64,000 nucleotides of DNA, taken from Paenibacillus koleovorans NBRC 103111. Lineage in GTDB: Bacteria > Bacillota > Bacilli > Paenibacillales > NBRC-103111. The notes below the pieces were generated by a model. It was not told where the DNA came from and ran no database searches. It worked only from the letters and a program-made list of their open reading frames with translations. The stretch spans positions 62,001-126,000 of the forward strand of contig NZ_BIMA01000003.1 in NCBI RefSeq assembly GCF_004000845.1, written 5' to 3'. Shown piece by piece: positions 25,721 through 33,800 of the stretch (the stretch's first letter is position 1; each line of letters starts with the position of its first letter). Made by a program: the position numbers and the translations under genes.

Positions 25721-26432
25721 AACGAAAGTGCTGATCGCCGACGATCAGCCGTTGATCCGCGACGGCCTGGCCGCCATTCTGAGCATGGAGGAGGCGTTTG
25801 AGGTCGTGGCGCGGAGCGGGGACGGTCTGGCTACGATCGAGGCTGTGGCCCTGCATCGTCCCCATCTCGTGATGATGGACATCCATATGCCCAAGCTGAA
25901 CGGCCTCGAAGCGACGAAGCGGATTAAGGCGGAGTGGCCGGACACCAAGGTGCTGATCCTGACAACGTTCGAGGATGAGGATTATGTGTGGGATGCGATG
26001 CTTCACGGAGCAAGCGGCTTTCTCGTCAAAGGGGTGGAGACGGGGGCGATGCTGACCGCGATCCAGGATTGCCTGGGCGGACGGATCAACTACCCGGCAA
26101 GCCTGCAGCGGCGTCTGCTGCAAGCGATGCAGATGAGCGGCGGTTCCGCCGCATCACCGCTGCCGGGGACGGCGGCAGAACCGGAGGCGGCGGCAACCGC
26201 TGCCGGCGAATGGCAGGGCGACAAGCTGAACGGCTTGTCCGCGCAAGAGAGGAACATCGTCCGCCAGCTCATGCTCGGCAAATCGAACCAAGCGATCGCG
26301 GCGGAGCTGTTCCTCTCCATCGGGACAGTCAAAAATTATTTGAGCACTATATATAGGAAGCTTGATGTAGCGAGCCGCTCAGAAGCGCTCGCGCATCTGA
26401 ATCAATCGGGTAAGAATCATAAATTATTATAA
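25713..26432 (+). CDS. NarL/LuxR-type response regulator
   Basis: The 239-aa protein has a receiver domain (VLIADDQPLIRDGLAAIL, phosphoacceptor D in HLVMMDIHMPKLNG, K in FLVKGVE) and a GerE HTH (LSAQERNIVRQLMLGKSNQ; LFLSIGTVKNYLSTIYRKL). A loose Ala/Pro/Glu-rich linker (about 145-170) joins them. The start is TTG 25713 behind GGAGGGAG, overlapping the kinase gene by 8 bp; the upstream extension is a shadow. It is the cognate partner of the kinase. Targets are unknown, though the oxidoreductase gene lies 116 bp downstream beyond a terminator. Confidence 0.9.
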   Translation: MAKTKVLIADDQPLIRDGLAAILSMEEAFEVVARSGDGLATIEAVALHRPHLVMMDIHMPKLNGLEATKRIKAEWPDTKVLILTTFEDEDYVWDAMLHGASGFLVKGVETGAMLTAIQDCLGGRINYPASLQRRLLQAMQMSGGSAASPLPGTAAEPEAAATAAGEWQGDKLNGLSAQERNIVRQLMLGKSNQAIAAELFLSIGTVKNYLSTIYRKLDVASRSEALAHLNQSGKNHKLL

Positions 26433-26436
26433 ATTC

Positions 26437-26454
26437 AATTCAATATATTGAATT
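26437..26454. promoter_or_regulatory. Perfect 18-bp palindrome AATTCAATATATTGAATT
   Basis: A perfect palindrome lies 5 bp after the response-regulator stop. A related dyad (ATTCAA-CCTA-TTGAAT, 26511-26526) sits just before the oxidoreductase ribosome binding site, with a terminator between the two. Two ATTCAA/TTGAAT sites 72 bp apart suggest a paired operator controlling the oxidoreductase gene. Confidence 0.5.
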
Positions 26455-26465
26455 ATTGTTGGGTG

Positions 26466-26496
26466 GATAGTATAGTGAATGCTGTACTATCTTTTT
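26466..26496 (+). terminator. Terminator after the two-component operon
   Basis: GATAGTA pairs with TACTATC across a 12-base loop and is followed by CTTTTT on the plus strand. The stem is short and AT-rich, so it may be leaky. Confidence 0.55.
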
Positions 26497-26510
26497 CATG
26501 TTTGATTACC

Positions 26511-26526
26511 ATTCAACCTATTGAAT
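26511..26526. promoter_or_regulatory. Dyad ATTCAA-CCTA-TTGAAT before the oxidoreductase gene
   Basis: Perfect 6-bp arms end about 8 bp before the AAAGGAG of the 26548 gene. It shares arms with the 18-bp palindrome at 26437. A bound protein here would block the gene's transcription or translation start. Confidence 0.5.
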
Positions 26527-26547
26527 ATCATACAAAGGAGTGAAACT

Positions 26548-27771
26548 ATGTCCACTCAGCAAGATCCTGTCCGTCTCGCCGTCGTTGGCGGACGCCGCGG
26601 CGCCTCCTTCAAGCATGCGCTTGGCATTCTCGCCGACCGGGTGCAGCTTGTGGCGGTTTGCGAGTTGAACGAAGGCATGCTGCGCGACTGGCAGGCCGCT
26701 TATCCCGGGATCGCCGCTTACTCCGATTACGATCGGCTGCTGGAGAATCCGAACGTCGACGCCGTCCTGCTGGCGACTCCGCTGACGCTGCACGCCGGGC
26801 AGGCCGTCCGAGCGCTGCGCGCCGGCAAACATGTACTGAGCGAGGTTATCGCCGCCCATACGCTCGAGGACGCTTGGGAGCTTGTGGAGACCGTCGAGCA
26901 GACCGGTCTGACCTACATGATGGCCGAGAATTACTGCTACATGCGCCCGAACATGATGATCGGCCATATGGTGGAGCAAGGCGTGTTCGGCGACATCACC
27001 TTCGTCGAAGGCGCCTATCTGCACGACTGCCGGCGGCTGACGCATGATGCTGGCGGGGCGCTTACTTGGCGGGGCAACCTGCAGCGAAGTCATGACACGA
27101 TGAACTATCCGACGCATTCGCTCGGCCCGCTGGCCCAGTGGCTCGGCATCAATCGGACCGACGAGCTTGATTATATGAGCACCTACACGTCCAGGAACGG
27201 ATCGATGGCCAAGTACTTCCGCGAGCAGTTCGGCGAGCAGCACCCGGGCAGCCGCGACGACTACTGGCTGCAAGGCGATTCAGCTGTTACGACGATTCGC
27301 ACCAAGAAGGGCGTCGTCATCTCGCTGCGGCTCGACTGGGTGTCCGGCCGCCCGCACCAGATGACCCACTACGGCCTGCAAGGCACCGGCGGGGCCTATA
27401 TCTCGTCCCGGCACCACGACGAGGACCCGCTCGTCTGGATCGAGGGTCGCTCGCCCGGCTCCTCGATCGACTTGCCGGGGCAGCCGCGGGCGACATGGGA
27501 GTCGCTCTGGGGCTACCGCGACGAGTACGAGCATCCGCTCTGGCGAAGCTGGCTGAAGGAGGCCGAGCAGGCAGGCCACGGCGGCGGCGACTTCTTCGTC
27601 ATCGACGAGTTCGTCGGCGCCATCCTCGAGCGACGTCCGCCGGCGATCGACGTCTACGACGCGGTCACCTGGAGCTCGGTGTTCCCGCTGTCCGCGCAAT
27701 CCGTCGCCGCCCGCGGCAAGCCGGTCGATTTCCCGGCATTTGCGCGGAATCGGCGAACTCCGGCGCGGTAG
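26548..27771 (+). CDS. Gfo/Idh/MocA-family oxidoreductase
   Basis: The 407-aa protein has an N-terminal Rossmann NAD(P)-binding domain (VRLAVVGGRRGASFKHALGI, DAVLLATPLTLHAGQAVRAL, GKHVLSEV) and the C-terminal substrate domain of this family (MAENYCYMRPNMMIGHMVEQ, FGDITFVEGAY). Such enzymes oxidise or epimerise sugars or inositols with NAD(P). AAAGGAG lies 7 nt before the ATG. The expected EKP motif of classical members is replaced by SEV, so the exact reaction cannot be predicted. It is a single gene, with ATTCAA dyads upstream. Confidence 0.85.
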   Translation: MSTQQDPVRLAVVGGRRGASFKHALGILADRVQLVAVCELNEGMLRDWQAAYPGIAAYSDYDRLLENPNVDAVLLATPLTLHAGQAVRALRAGKHVLSEVIAAHTLEDAWELVETVEQTGLTYMMAENYCYMRPNMMIGHMVEQGVFGDITFVEGAYLHDCRRLTHDAGGALTWRGNLQRSHDTMNYPTHSLGPLAQWLGINRTDELDYMSTYTSRNGSMAKYFREQFGEQHPGSRDDYWLQGDSAVTTIRTKKGVVISLRLDWVSGRPHQMTHYGLQGTGGAYISSRHHDEDPLVWIEGRSPGSSIDLPGQPRATWESLWGYRDEYEHPLWRSWLKEAEQAGHGGGDFFVIDEFVGAILERRPPAIDVYDAVTWSSVFPLSAQSVAARGKPVDFPAFARNRRTPAR

Positions 27772-27887
27772 GCGGAGCGCTCGCGGCGCCCGCGTGGCGG
27801 CTGCGTGGCGCGTGGCGGCGACACTTGCACTCGCACCGTGCCTGTATTTGCCCTCGCGCGCTTGGACACGCCGGCCGGCGCAACCCA

Positions 27888-28066
27888 AATAGCGTTATGG
27901 CATCCCCTTATTTTCCCGGAATCCCCCTTTTCGCGGAAAATAAGAATCTCCCATAACGCTATTCCACCCAAATCCCTTGCGCAGAGCGGCTAACCGAAGC
28001 CAATAACACTGTGCCGTATCGCTATTTGAGCGCCGAGCCTGCCATCCCGCCGAATAACGATACGGC
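27888..28066. repeat. Interspersed palindromic repeat C, copies 2 and 3
   Basis: Copy 2 has outer arms AATAGCGTTATGG (27888-27900) and its exact complement (27951-27963), with TTATTTTCC/GGAAAATAA inside. Copy 3 has arms GCCGTATCGCTATT (28013-28026) and a 13/14 match at 28053-28066, followed by CATCCCCTTATTTTCCCG. Both share sequence with 13421-13550. The whole gap 27772-28455 holds repeats and no gene. Confidence 0.75.
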
Positions 28067-28167
28067 ATCCCCTTATTTTCCCGCGTCATGTCACTTCCGG
28101 AATCCTGCCTGATTTCTTAGCGGACTCAGATGACACTATTTTCTCCAAAACAGCCCCCACCGCCTTC

Positions 28168-28301
28168 TTGGCGGACACAGATAACCTTATTCTTGTCATT
28201 TTGTCTCCCTGTCCTTCCTTTTGCGCGAAATAAGAGCATCTGTGTCCGCCAACCTGCCGAAAAGCCCGGTTTGTTCACAAATAGCGGCTCTATTGTCCGG
28301 C
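28168..28301. repeat. Interspersed palindromic repeat B, copy 2
   Basis: Perfect 15-bp arms TTGGCGGACACAGAT (28168-28182) and its complement (28238-28252) enclose TTATT/AATAA. They are followed by TTTGTTCACAAATA and TTGTCCGG, the same order as at 1685-1823. A third half (GCGGACTCAGATGACACTATT) begins near 28121. Confidence 0.7.
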
Positions 28302-28455
28302 AAATGTTCTTCGTTGCTCAACCCTTTCGTAAAACTCTAGTATGACATAACCACCAAAGCTACTCAGACAAGATCAGACGGTAGCGTGGGTGGGGAATGT
28401 TAAGATACCAAGGTTACTTGGCCGAGGCCAGAGTTGCTGCAGAATACGATGGTGT

Positions 28456-29094
28456 TCAATCTGCACGGACCCAGTACCAGTTCTCCTTCATTCTCTCTAT
28501 TTCTCGCAACGTGCCGCCGAAATCATCAGCTTGGGGCTCTTGTCCGCTTGGGGAGTAAACAAACCCCGAGAAATTGTCAACCACACCGCGAAACGTAAAG
28601 AATAAAACCTTCCCGCTTCGACTGTCCAGCAAAACATCTCCGCCGCCCCTGGATACATGTTTGTACTCAAGCGGCAATGGAATGACGGCTTGAACTCCGC
28701 TCGTGTCAGGCTGGATCAGGATCGGCTTCGTCTCCAATTGTTGAATGACTTGCTCCCGATCGGCAAGGTTCCTATGGAAATCGACATAAAGTATTACCGT
28801 GGTGAAGGGAAATAGCGCATACATAAGCAGAGCAGCCACACAAACGATCAATGGAGTCCTTATTCTTGTAAAAAGAAATAAGAGCAACCCGGCTAGCAGT
28901 ACGATTATAAACAAGAGAAACACTACGCCATGAACAAATGGCCAAAGGAACGGTGTGAACAGCTCGATCAAACTCCACTGGAAGGCAACCGTTGCTAGTA
29001 AGAGCAGGCTGCTGAACAAAGAGAATGCCAATCCAGCCGCGTATAAAATCCGTTTCAATTCCACATTTCCCTTCGTCACCCCCACCCCCTCCAC
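28456..29094 (-). CDS. Hypothetical membrane protein with C-terminal extracytoplasmic domain
   Basis: This protein of up to 212 aa has three or four hydrophobic helices in its first half (LAFSLFSSLLLLATVAF; FVHGVVFLLFIIVLLAGLLL; LIVCVAALLMYALFPF) and a soluble C-terminal part (about 105-212), with a final MKENWYWVRAD. I do not recognise the family. The frame opens with GTG 29094; GTG 29079 lies nearer the GGAGGGGG stretch and may be the real start. It stands alone, preceded by a small gene remnant. Confidence 0.65.
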   Translation of the reverse strand: MEGVGVTKGNVELKRILYAAGLAFSLFSSLLLLATVAFQWSLIELFTPFLWPFVHGVVFLLFIIVLLAGLLLFLFTRIRTPLIVCVAALLMYALFPFTTVILYVDFHRNLADREQVIQQLETKPILIQPDTSGVQAVIPLPLEYKHVSRGGGDVLLDSRSGKVLFFTFRGVVDNFSGFVYSPSGQEPQADDFGGTLREIERMKENWYWVRAD

Positions 29095-29123
29095 TTCACG
29101 CTAGAACCGCATCCGCATCCGTT

Positions 29124-29231
29124 TTACTCCGGTCTACATCCACTCGCTTGAACCATGCCGAGCAGCAGCTCCAGAAGCTTTTCCTTCGAACAGCCTTTCA
29201 ACTCCCGCTTAATCTGAGCCTGTGATATCAT
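29124..29231 (-). pseudogene. Short remnant resembling the start of a DUF6155-type protein
   Basis: The minus strand reads MISQAQIKRELKGCSKEKLL, then ELLLGMVQASGC and a stop after 35 codons, with a good GGAAGAGG site upstream. The opening resembles the N-terminus of DUF6155-family proteins (xxLKKELKxLSKEELIELxLEL), which are normally 150-190 aa. What follows has been lost. It may still be expressed as a tiny peptide. Confidence 0.4.
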
Positions 29232-29258
29232 TCCTCTTCCCCTACTTGTCTTCTTGTT

Positions 29259-30209
29259 TCATTCCCTCATTTCCTCGTACCGAGCTGCGATTTTCCTCAC
29301 ATAAGCCCCAAATGCTTCCCGTACCTCCGTCGGCTCCAGCACCTCGCATTTGTCCCCGAACCGCAGCAGCACATCGTACCCGGAGGCATCGTTCACGATC
29401 TCATAGAGCGCCAGGCAATGATCTTCCTCCACGCGCAAAATGTGGTCCTCTCCGAACCGCTCGATCACTTGATCCTTGACCGACAGTGCCAGCCGCAGGG
29501 TCACCGTCACCCGATTCCCGCTCATCCAGTCCGTCCCATCCATGGCCATCGGGGTAAACGGACGCGCCGCGAACGTCTCCGCCATCACGCAAAGTCCGCT
29601 CATCCGAGACAGCTTGAAAATCCGGTACGCCTCCCGATCGACGCAATAGGCTTGGACATACCACTTGCTTTCCTTAAACACGACACGATAAGGCTCCACT
29701 CTCCTGGAGGTTGCCTTCCCGTCCTTGTCCATGTAGCCAAACTCCAAGTAACGACGCTCATTCATAGCCGTCTCCAGTAAGCTGAGCAGCGCGCGCAGCT
29801 TTCGGTTGCCCCGGTTCAAAGCCAAATCTGCCACAAAACCGCCGGCCCCCACTCTCGACTCAATCCCCACTCCAGCTCCAGATTCCGATCGGAGGCTATT
29901 CAGCTTCTCCAGCGCATGCAGAATGTCCTTGTGTCCGAATAGCTGCTTGTAGCTTTCCAGGCTTGTGGCAAGAGCTTGCACATCCTTCGGCGTGAACAGC
30001 TTCTTGTCCATCTTGAAGGCGCTCATCAGCCCTACTCCGCCCGTTGCCCCCTGCGTCGTGAACACCGGCAGCCCGGCCATCGTCAACGCCTCGATATCCC
30101 GGTACACCGTCCGCCGGCTAACCTCCAGCTTCCGGGCGAGCGCTCCGGCACTAATGACTTCATGCTCCAGCAGAATAAAAACAATAGCAAGCAAACGATC
30201 GATTTTCAT
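29259..30209 (-). CDS. YafY-type WYL-domain transcriptional regulator
   Basis: The 316-aa protein has an N-terminal winged HTH (RLLAIVFILLEHEVISAGAL, then LEVSRRTVYRDIEAL) and a WYL domain (about 140-225; VEPYRVVFKESKWYVQAYCV is the characteristic segment). It ends with a WCX-like tail. ATG 30209 follows GGGGGGAG. It is divergent from the GyrI-like gene, with 97 bp between them, and probably controls it; WYL proteins often sense nucleic acid or nucleotide ligands. Confidence 0.9.
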   Translation of the reverse strand: MKIDRLLAIVFILLEHEVISAGALARKLEVSRRTVYRDIEALTMAGLPVFTTQGATGGVGLMSAFKMDKKLFTPKDVQALATSLESYKQLFGHKDILHALEKLNSLRSESGAGVGIESRVGAGGFVADLALNRGNRKLRALLSLLETAMNERRYLEFGYMDKDGKATSRRVEPYRVVFKESKWYVQAYCVDREAYRIFKLSRMSGLCVMAETFAARPFTPMAMDGTDWMSGNRVTVTLRLALSVKDQVIERFGEDHILRVEEDHCLALYEIVNDASGYDVLLRFGDKCEVLEPTEVREAFGAYVRKIAARYEEMRE

Positions 30210-30306
30210 GCTCTCCCCCCGCCTCAAGTATGCCACACTGCTGTCATAGTTGTCATGCTAAGCTGGATGCGTAAGGCAGCCAACATAACGTATGGGAGGA
30301 ACTACA
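30210..30306. promoter_or_regulatory. Divergent promoter region between the WYL regulator and GyrI-like gene
   Basis: A direct repeat TGTCA-tagt-TGTCA lies at about 30244-30257, placed to cover both start regions. It may be the regulator's binding site. Exact -35/-10 boxes are ambiguous. Confidence 0.4.
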
Positions 30307-30798
30307 ATGAGCGAGTACCGGGTTGAGCAAAAAGAAAGCTTCCGTCTAGTAGGCTTCAAAACCATGTTAACGGGATCAACCGAGATTCATTCGCCAGCCT
30401 TCACGGGGCAAAAAACAGCCTTTTTCAAAACCGTGATCCAAGACGGGCAAATGGCGCTCCTTCGGCCGCTGGCGGAAAGTCCTTATGGGTATGGCGCGAT
30501 CGCTGTGGAGGGAAACACCGTTTCCTACTATGCAGGCGTTGTCACCAACCGGCAGGCGGAGGAAGGTCTCGGAGCGGACGAGCTGCTGTTTCCGGGCGGA
30601 GATTACTTGGTGCTGGAGGGAGCCGGCGGATTGTCGCGATTGGCGTTCGATAAGCTGGAGGATCAAGCGTTCGGCGAGATGCTGCGCGAGTCGGATGAAT
30701 GGGCCTATGCCGGCGGGCCGGTGGCCGAGGTGCTGCTGAACGGCAATCCGACCGACGCGCAGGTGGAGGTTTGGGTGCCGGTTAGGAAGCGCGGGTAG
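30307..30798 (+). CDS. GyrI-like / effector-binding domain protein
   Basis: The 163-aa protein resembles the small-molecule-binding GyrI-like domain: an opening FRLVGFKTMLTGSTEI, then YGYGAIAVEGNTVSYYAGVV and a final VEVWVPVRK. These proteins bind ligands or gyrase, and some hydrolyse them. GGGAGGA lies about 7 nt before ATG 30307. It is divergent from the WYL regulator, an arrangement common for this pair, and is followed by a terminator shared with the convergent giant gene. Confidence 0.8.
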   Translation: MSEYRVEQKESFRLVGFKTMLTGSTEIHSPAFTGQKTAFFKTVIQDGQMALLRPLAESPYGYGAIAVEGNTVSYYAGVVTNRQAEEGLGADELLFPGGDYLVLEGAGGLSRLAFDKLEDQAFGEMLRESDEWAYAGGPVAEVLLNGNPTDAQVEVWVPVRKRG

Positions 30799-30822
30799 AG
30801 GCGAAATGATGTCGACTAGAAA

Positions 30823-30847
30823 AAGACTGCCGACAACCGGCAGTCTT
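30823..30847. terminator. Bidirectional terminator
   Basis: AAGACTGCCG and CGGCAGTCTT form a perfect 10-bp stem with a five-base loop between convergent genes, with A and T tracts on its sides. Confidence 0.85.
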
Positions 30848-30860
30848 CTCGCTTTATCCG

Positions 30861-33800
30861 TTATTCTTCCACGCCCCAAGCTTCCTTCAAGTCCGCCACA
30901 TATTGCACCAAAGCAGCCTTAGCCGCCGCAGACACATGCTGTTGCATATTCGACTTGTTCAGATGCTTCAGCAAATCGTTCAAATGCTTGGCCGCCTTAT
31001 CCGGCGAGCCTTTGTCGTACTGATGCTGCGCCTGCGCCAGACCGTTGGTCACCTGGGGCACCAACGGGCCGGACAGCTCGCCGGAAGCGATATACCCTTG
31101 CACAAGCCCGCCCAAGCCCAACAGGGTGACAGGCACCGCCTCCGTCTCAAACGTGACCCCCACCGGCACGGTGTTCACGTACGAATAAGGAACGGATGTC
31201 GGATTCGGCCTCACATGCCGCAGCACATTCGGCTGAACCTCCACGTAGTAGTCGGTGCCAGGCTCCAGTCCGCCTGGGAAGCTCACTACCATCCGCTTCT
31301 CCTTGTACGTGTAGCCTACACCGGTCTTGAACTGGACCACAAAGTCCGTACCTTCCGCCAACTGCACGCCTGTAGCATCCGTGCCTTCGTACACCTTCAC
31401 GATCCCCGCGAAATTCGAACCGCTCAGCAGCTGCGGCGTGCTCGTCGGGTCGATCTTGTTGATGTCGCCGATGCCCTCGCGGTTCAGGAACTCGACGTTG
31501 AAGCCGATCTCCACTTGAGCATCTACCGGCACTGCAGTCGCATTGCTCCCCGGCGCGATGAACACATCCGGCGTTGCATCATATGTCCATACGTCCGACC
31601 ATCTGGCCGGGTCCAGCTGGCGAGTCGTCAAGACGGCCCATGAATTCCCCGGAATTCCCGTAACCCTGTACACGCCTCCAGCCGTATTGGACGATTGCGT
31701 TGACGCAGCCCCGCTTGAGGATAGAACGCCTTTCGCCGTAATCTTACCGTCGCCGTTCTCGTTCCACATGTACACATAATAGGTTTTGGACGTATCCAGC
31801 CCTTCGACGCTAATGCTCGTAGCCGCCGTCAGCGACTGATTGAGCAGGAACAAGCTTTGCTCCGTCCCGTCCGCACTTTCCAGTGCCGCAACGATTTTAC
31901 CCGACACCCCGCCGTCTCCCATACCGCCGCGAACTTTCGCCGTACTCCAGCCGGTTTCCGTCGTCAGCGATTGCAGCAAGAAAGACCAGTACTCCGGACG
32001 AAGCTCATACCCGTCTCGCGCGTCTCGAATCATGCTGTGGTCCTGAATGTCCCCGTCATACTTGGCATGATACACGTCCCACTTGCTGGTGCCGTCGAAC
32101 CCAAGCGCAGCCGACATAATGTTGAAGCCCGACGTTTCGTACGCGTATTTGATCAAATTGGCCTGGTTTCCGCTGTAATTCGGATTCATGTAGCCTTTGT
32201 TCGGGCCGAATTCGGTAATCTGAACCGGCTTGCGCTGATTTTCCGGCAAAGCGTTGATAATCGCCTGCACCGTAAGCAGCATATTGTAGCGCGTCGAGCC
32301 GTCGAACCAGTAGCGATGGATCGAGTACACGTCGACCACGTCGTTCAGATTTTCGCCCATCAGCTTGAACCATGCCATCTGGCTGCCGGTCAGCAAGTCG
32401 CCGCCCACGATATCCACCAGATTGCGAATGCCCTCGTTCTTCAAAGCCGTATCAAGCGCGCGATACACCTGCACGTACTTGTTCATATCGATCGGCGTAT
32501 CGTCGTTCGGCTCGTTGTAGATCGTCAGCGATTTGATATTGCTGTACCCTTTGGTCACGATCAGCGTCTTCAGATGCTGCGCCCAACGCGCCATCCCGGT
32601 GCTGATGTCCCAATTGAGATCGCCGCTCGCCACGACCTGCCCACCTATCTCCACCGCCGGGTGCCAGTATGTGAGGTTCACAGCGGAACCGGTGTCCATC
32701 GCGAGCTGCAGCGTTTGCTCCAGCGACTCATAGTTCAAATCCCCGTAGATCCCCGTGTAGCCCGTGTTGCCGCCGGCCGCCGTGTTGATGTACGGAATCG
32801 CCCGCTGCGGATCCGGGTCATAGAAAATGCGCGTATATTTCGGATTCAAATTGATCAGCTTGTCCTTCAAGTTCTCAAGGTTGGCGTCGGTGGCGTTGTA
32901 GACGGCCCGGTTCAGGTCGGAGAACAGCTGATGATTGTACTGGCCGCCCCAGCCGTAGAAGTCTTCCACCAAAATATTGCCGTTCACCTCTTGCGATATA
33001 GCCGGTTTGTACACAAAGTTGGCGTTCGTCCCCTCGAGCGGTGTATCCGGTGCAGCCGGAGGATCCCCATCCGGAGCAGCGGCTTGCAAGCCCGGGATAT
33101 TCACCAAATACGGCTTCGTAATCGGCAGCGGCGACAAGTTGTAGTCCGCTATGTTTGTCCCGTTGGCCAGCGTGTTATAGGGATTGGAGCCCCATGTGTA
33201 CAGCACGTCGCTTTTCCAGGCGATCACCGTATCGTTGAACCCGAAGAAGCCTTCCACCCCGTTCAGGGCCGTATTCTCTGTGGCAAAAGGAACGACGGAG
33301 CTGTTGCTGATGTCCCCGATGCCGAGACCCAGCTTGGCGCTCTGGTTGCTGCCCCATACGTACACCTTGCCGTCCGAGGCTTGGACCATATAAGTAACGT
33401 TAGTGCCGGCCCCAAAGGCTAGAATGCCGTCGAAAATGATAGTCTCCGCATTCGGAATGCCGTTCGTCGCATCATAGATCGCCGCTGTTTTCTGCGGAGC
33501 CAGGTTCGCCTTGTTGTTAGAGAAGGTGCCTGCGAACAGTGAGTACACTTGGCCGATATCGTCCAGCATGATCGCTGTGCCGGCCACGGATGCGCTGATC
33601 TCGACGAATTTCCGCCCCGTCACCGGGTGAACGACCTTCGCGAAGCGATTGCCCGAATCGGAGGAGAATTGCCCTGCCCCCGTGCCGCCGAAAGCGTACA
33701 AATTCCCGAGGTCGGTCAAAATGATTGCGGAAGTCGTGCCGGCCCCGACGATTTCGATTGCTTTCTCAGCCGGATCGGTGCTGAACAGGATCTGCTCCGG

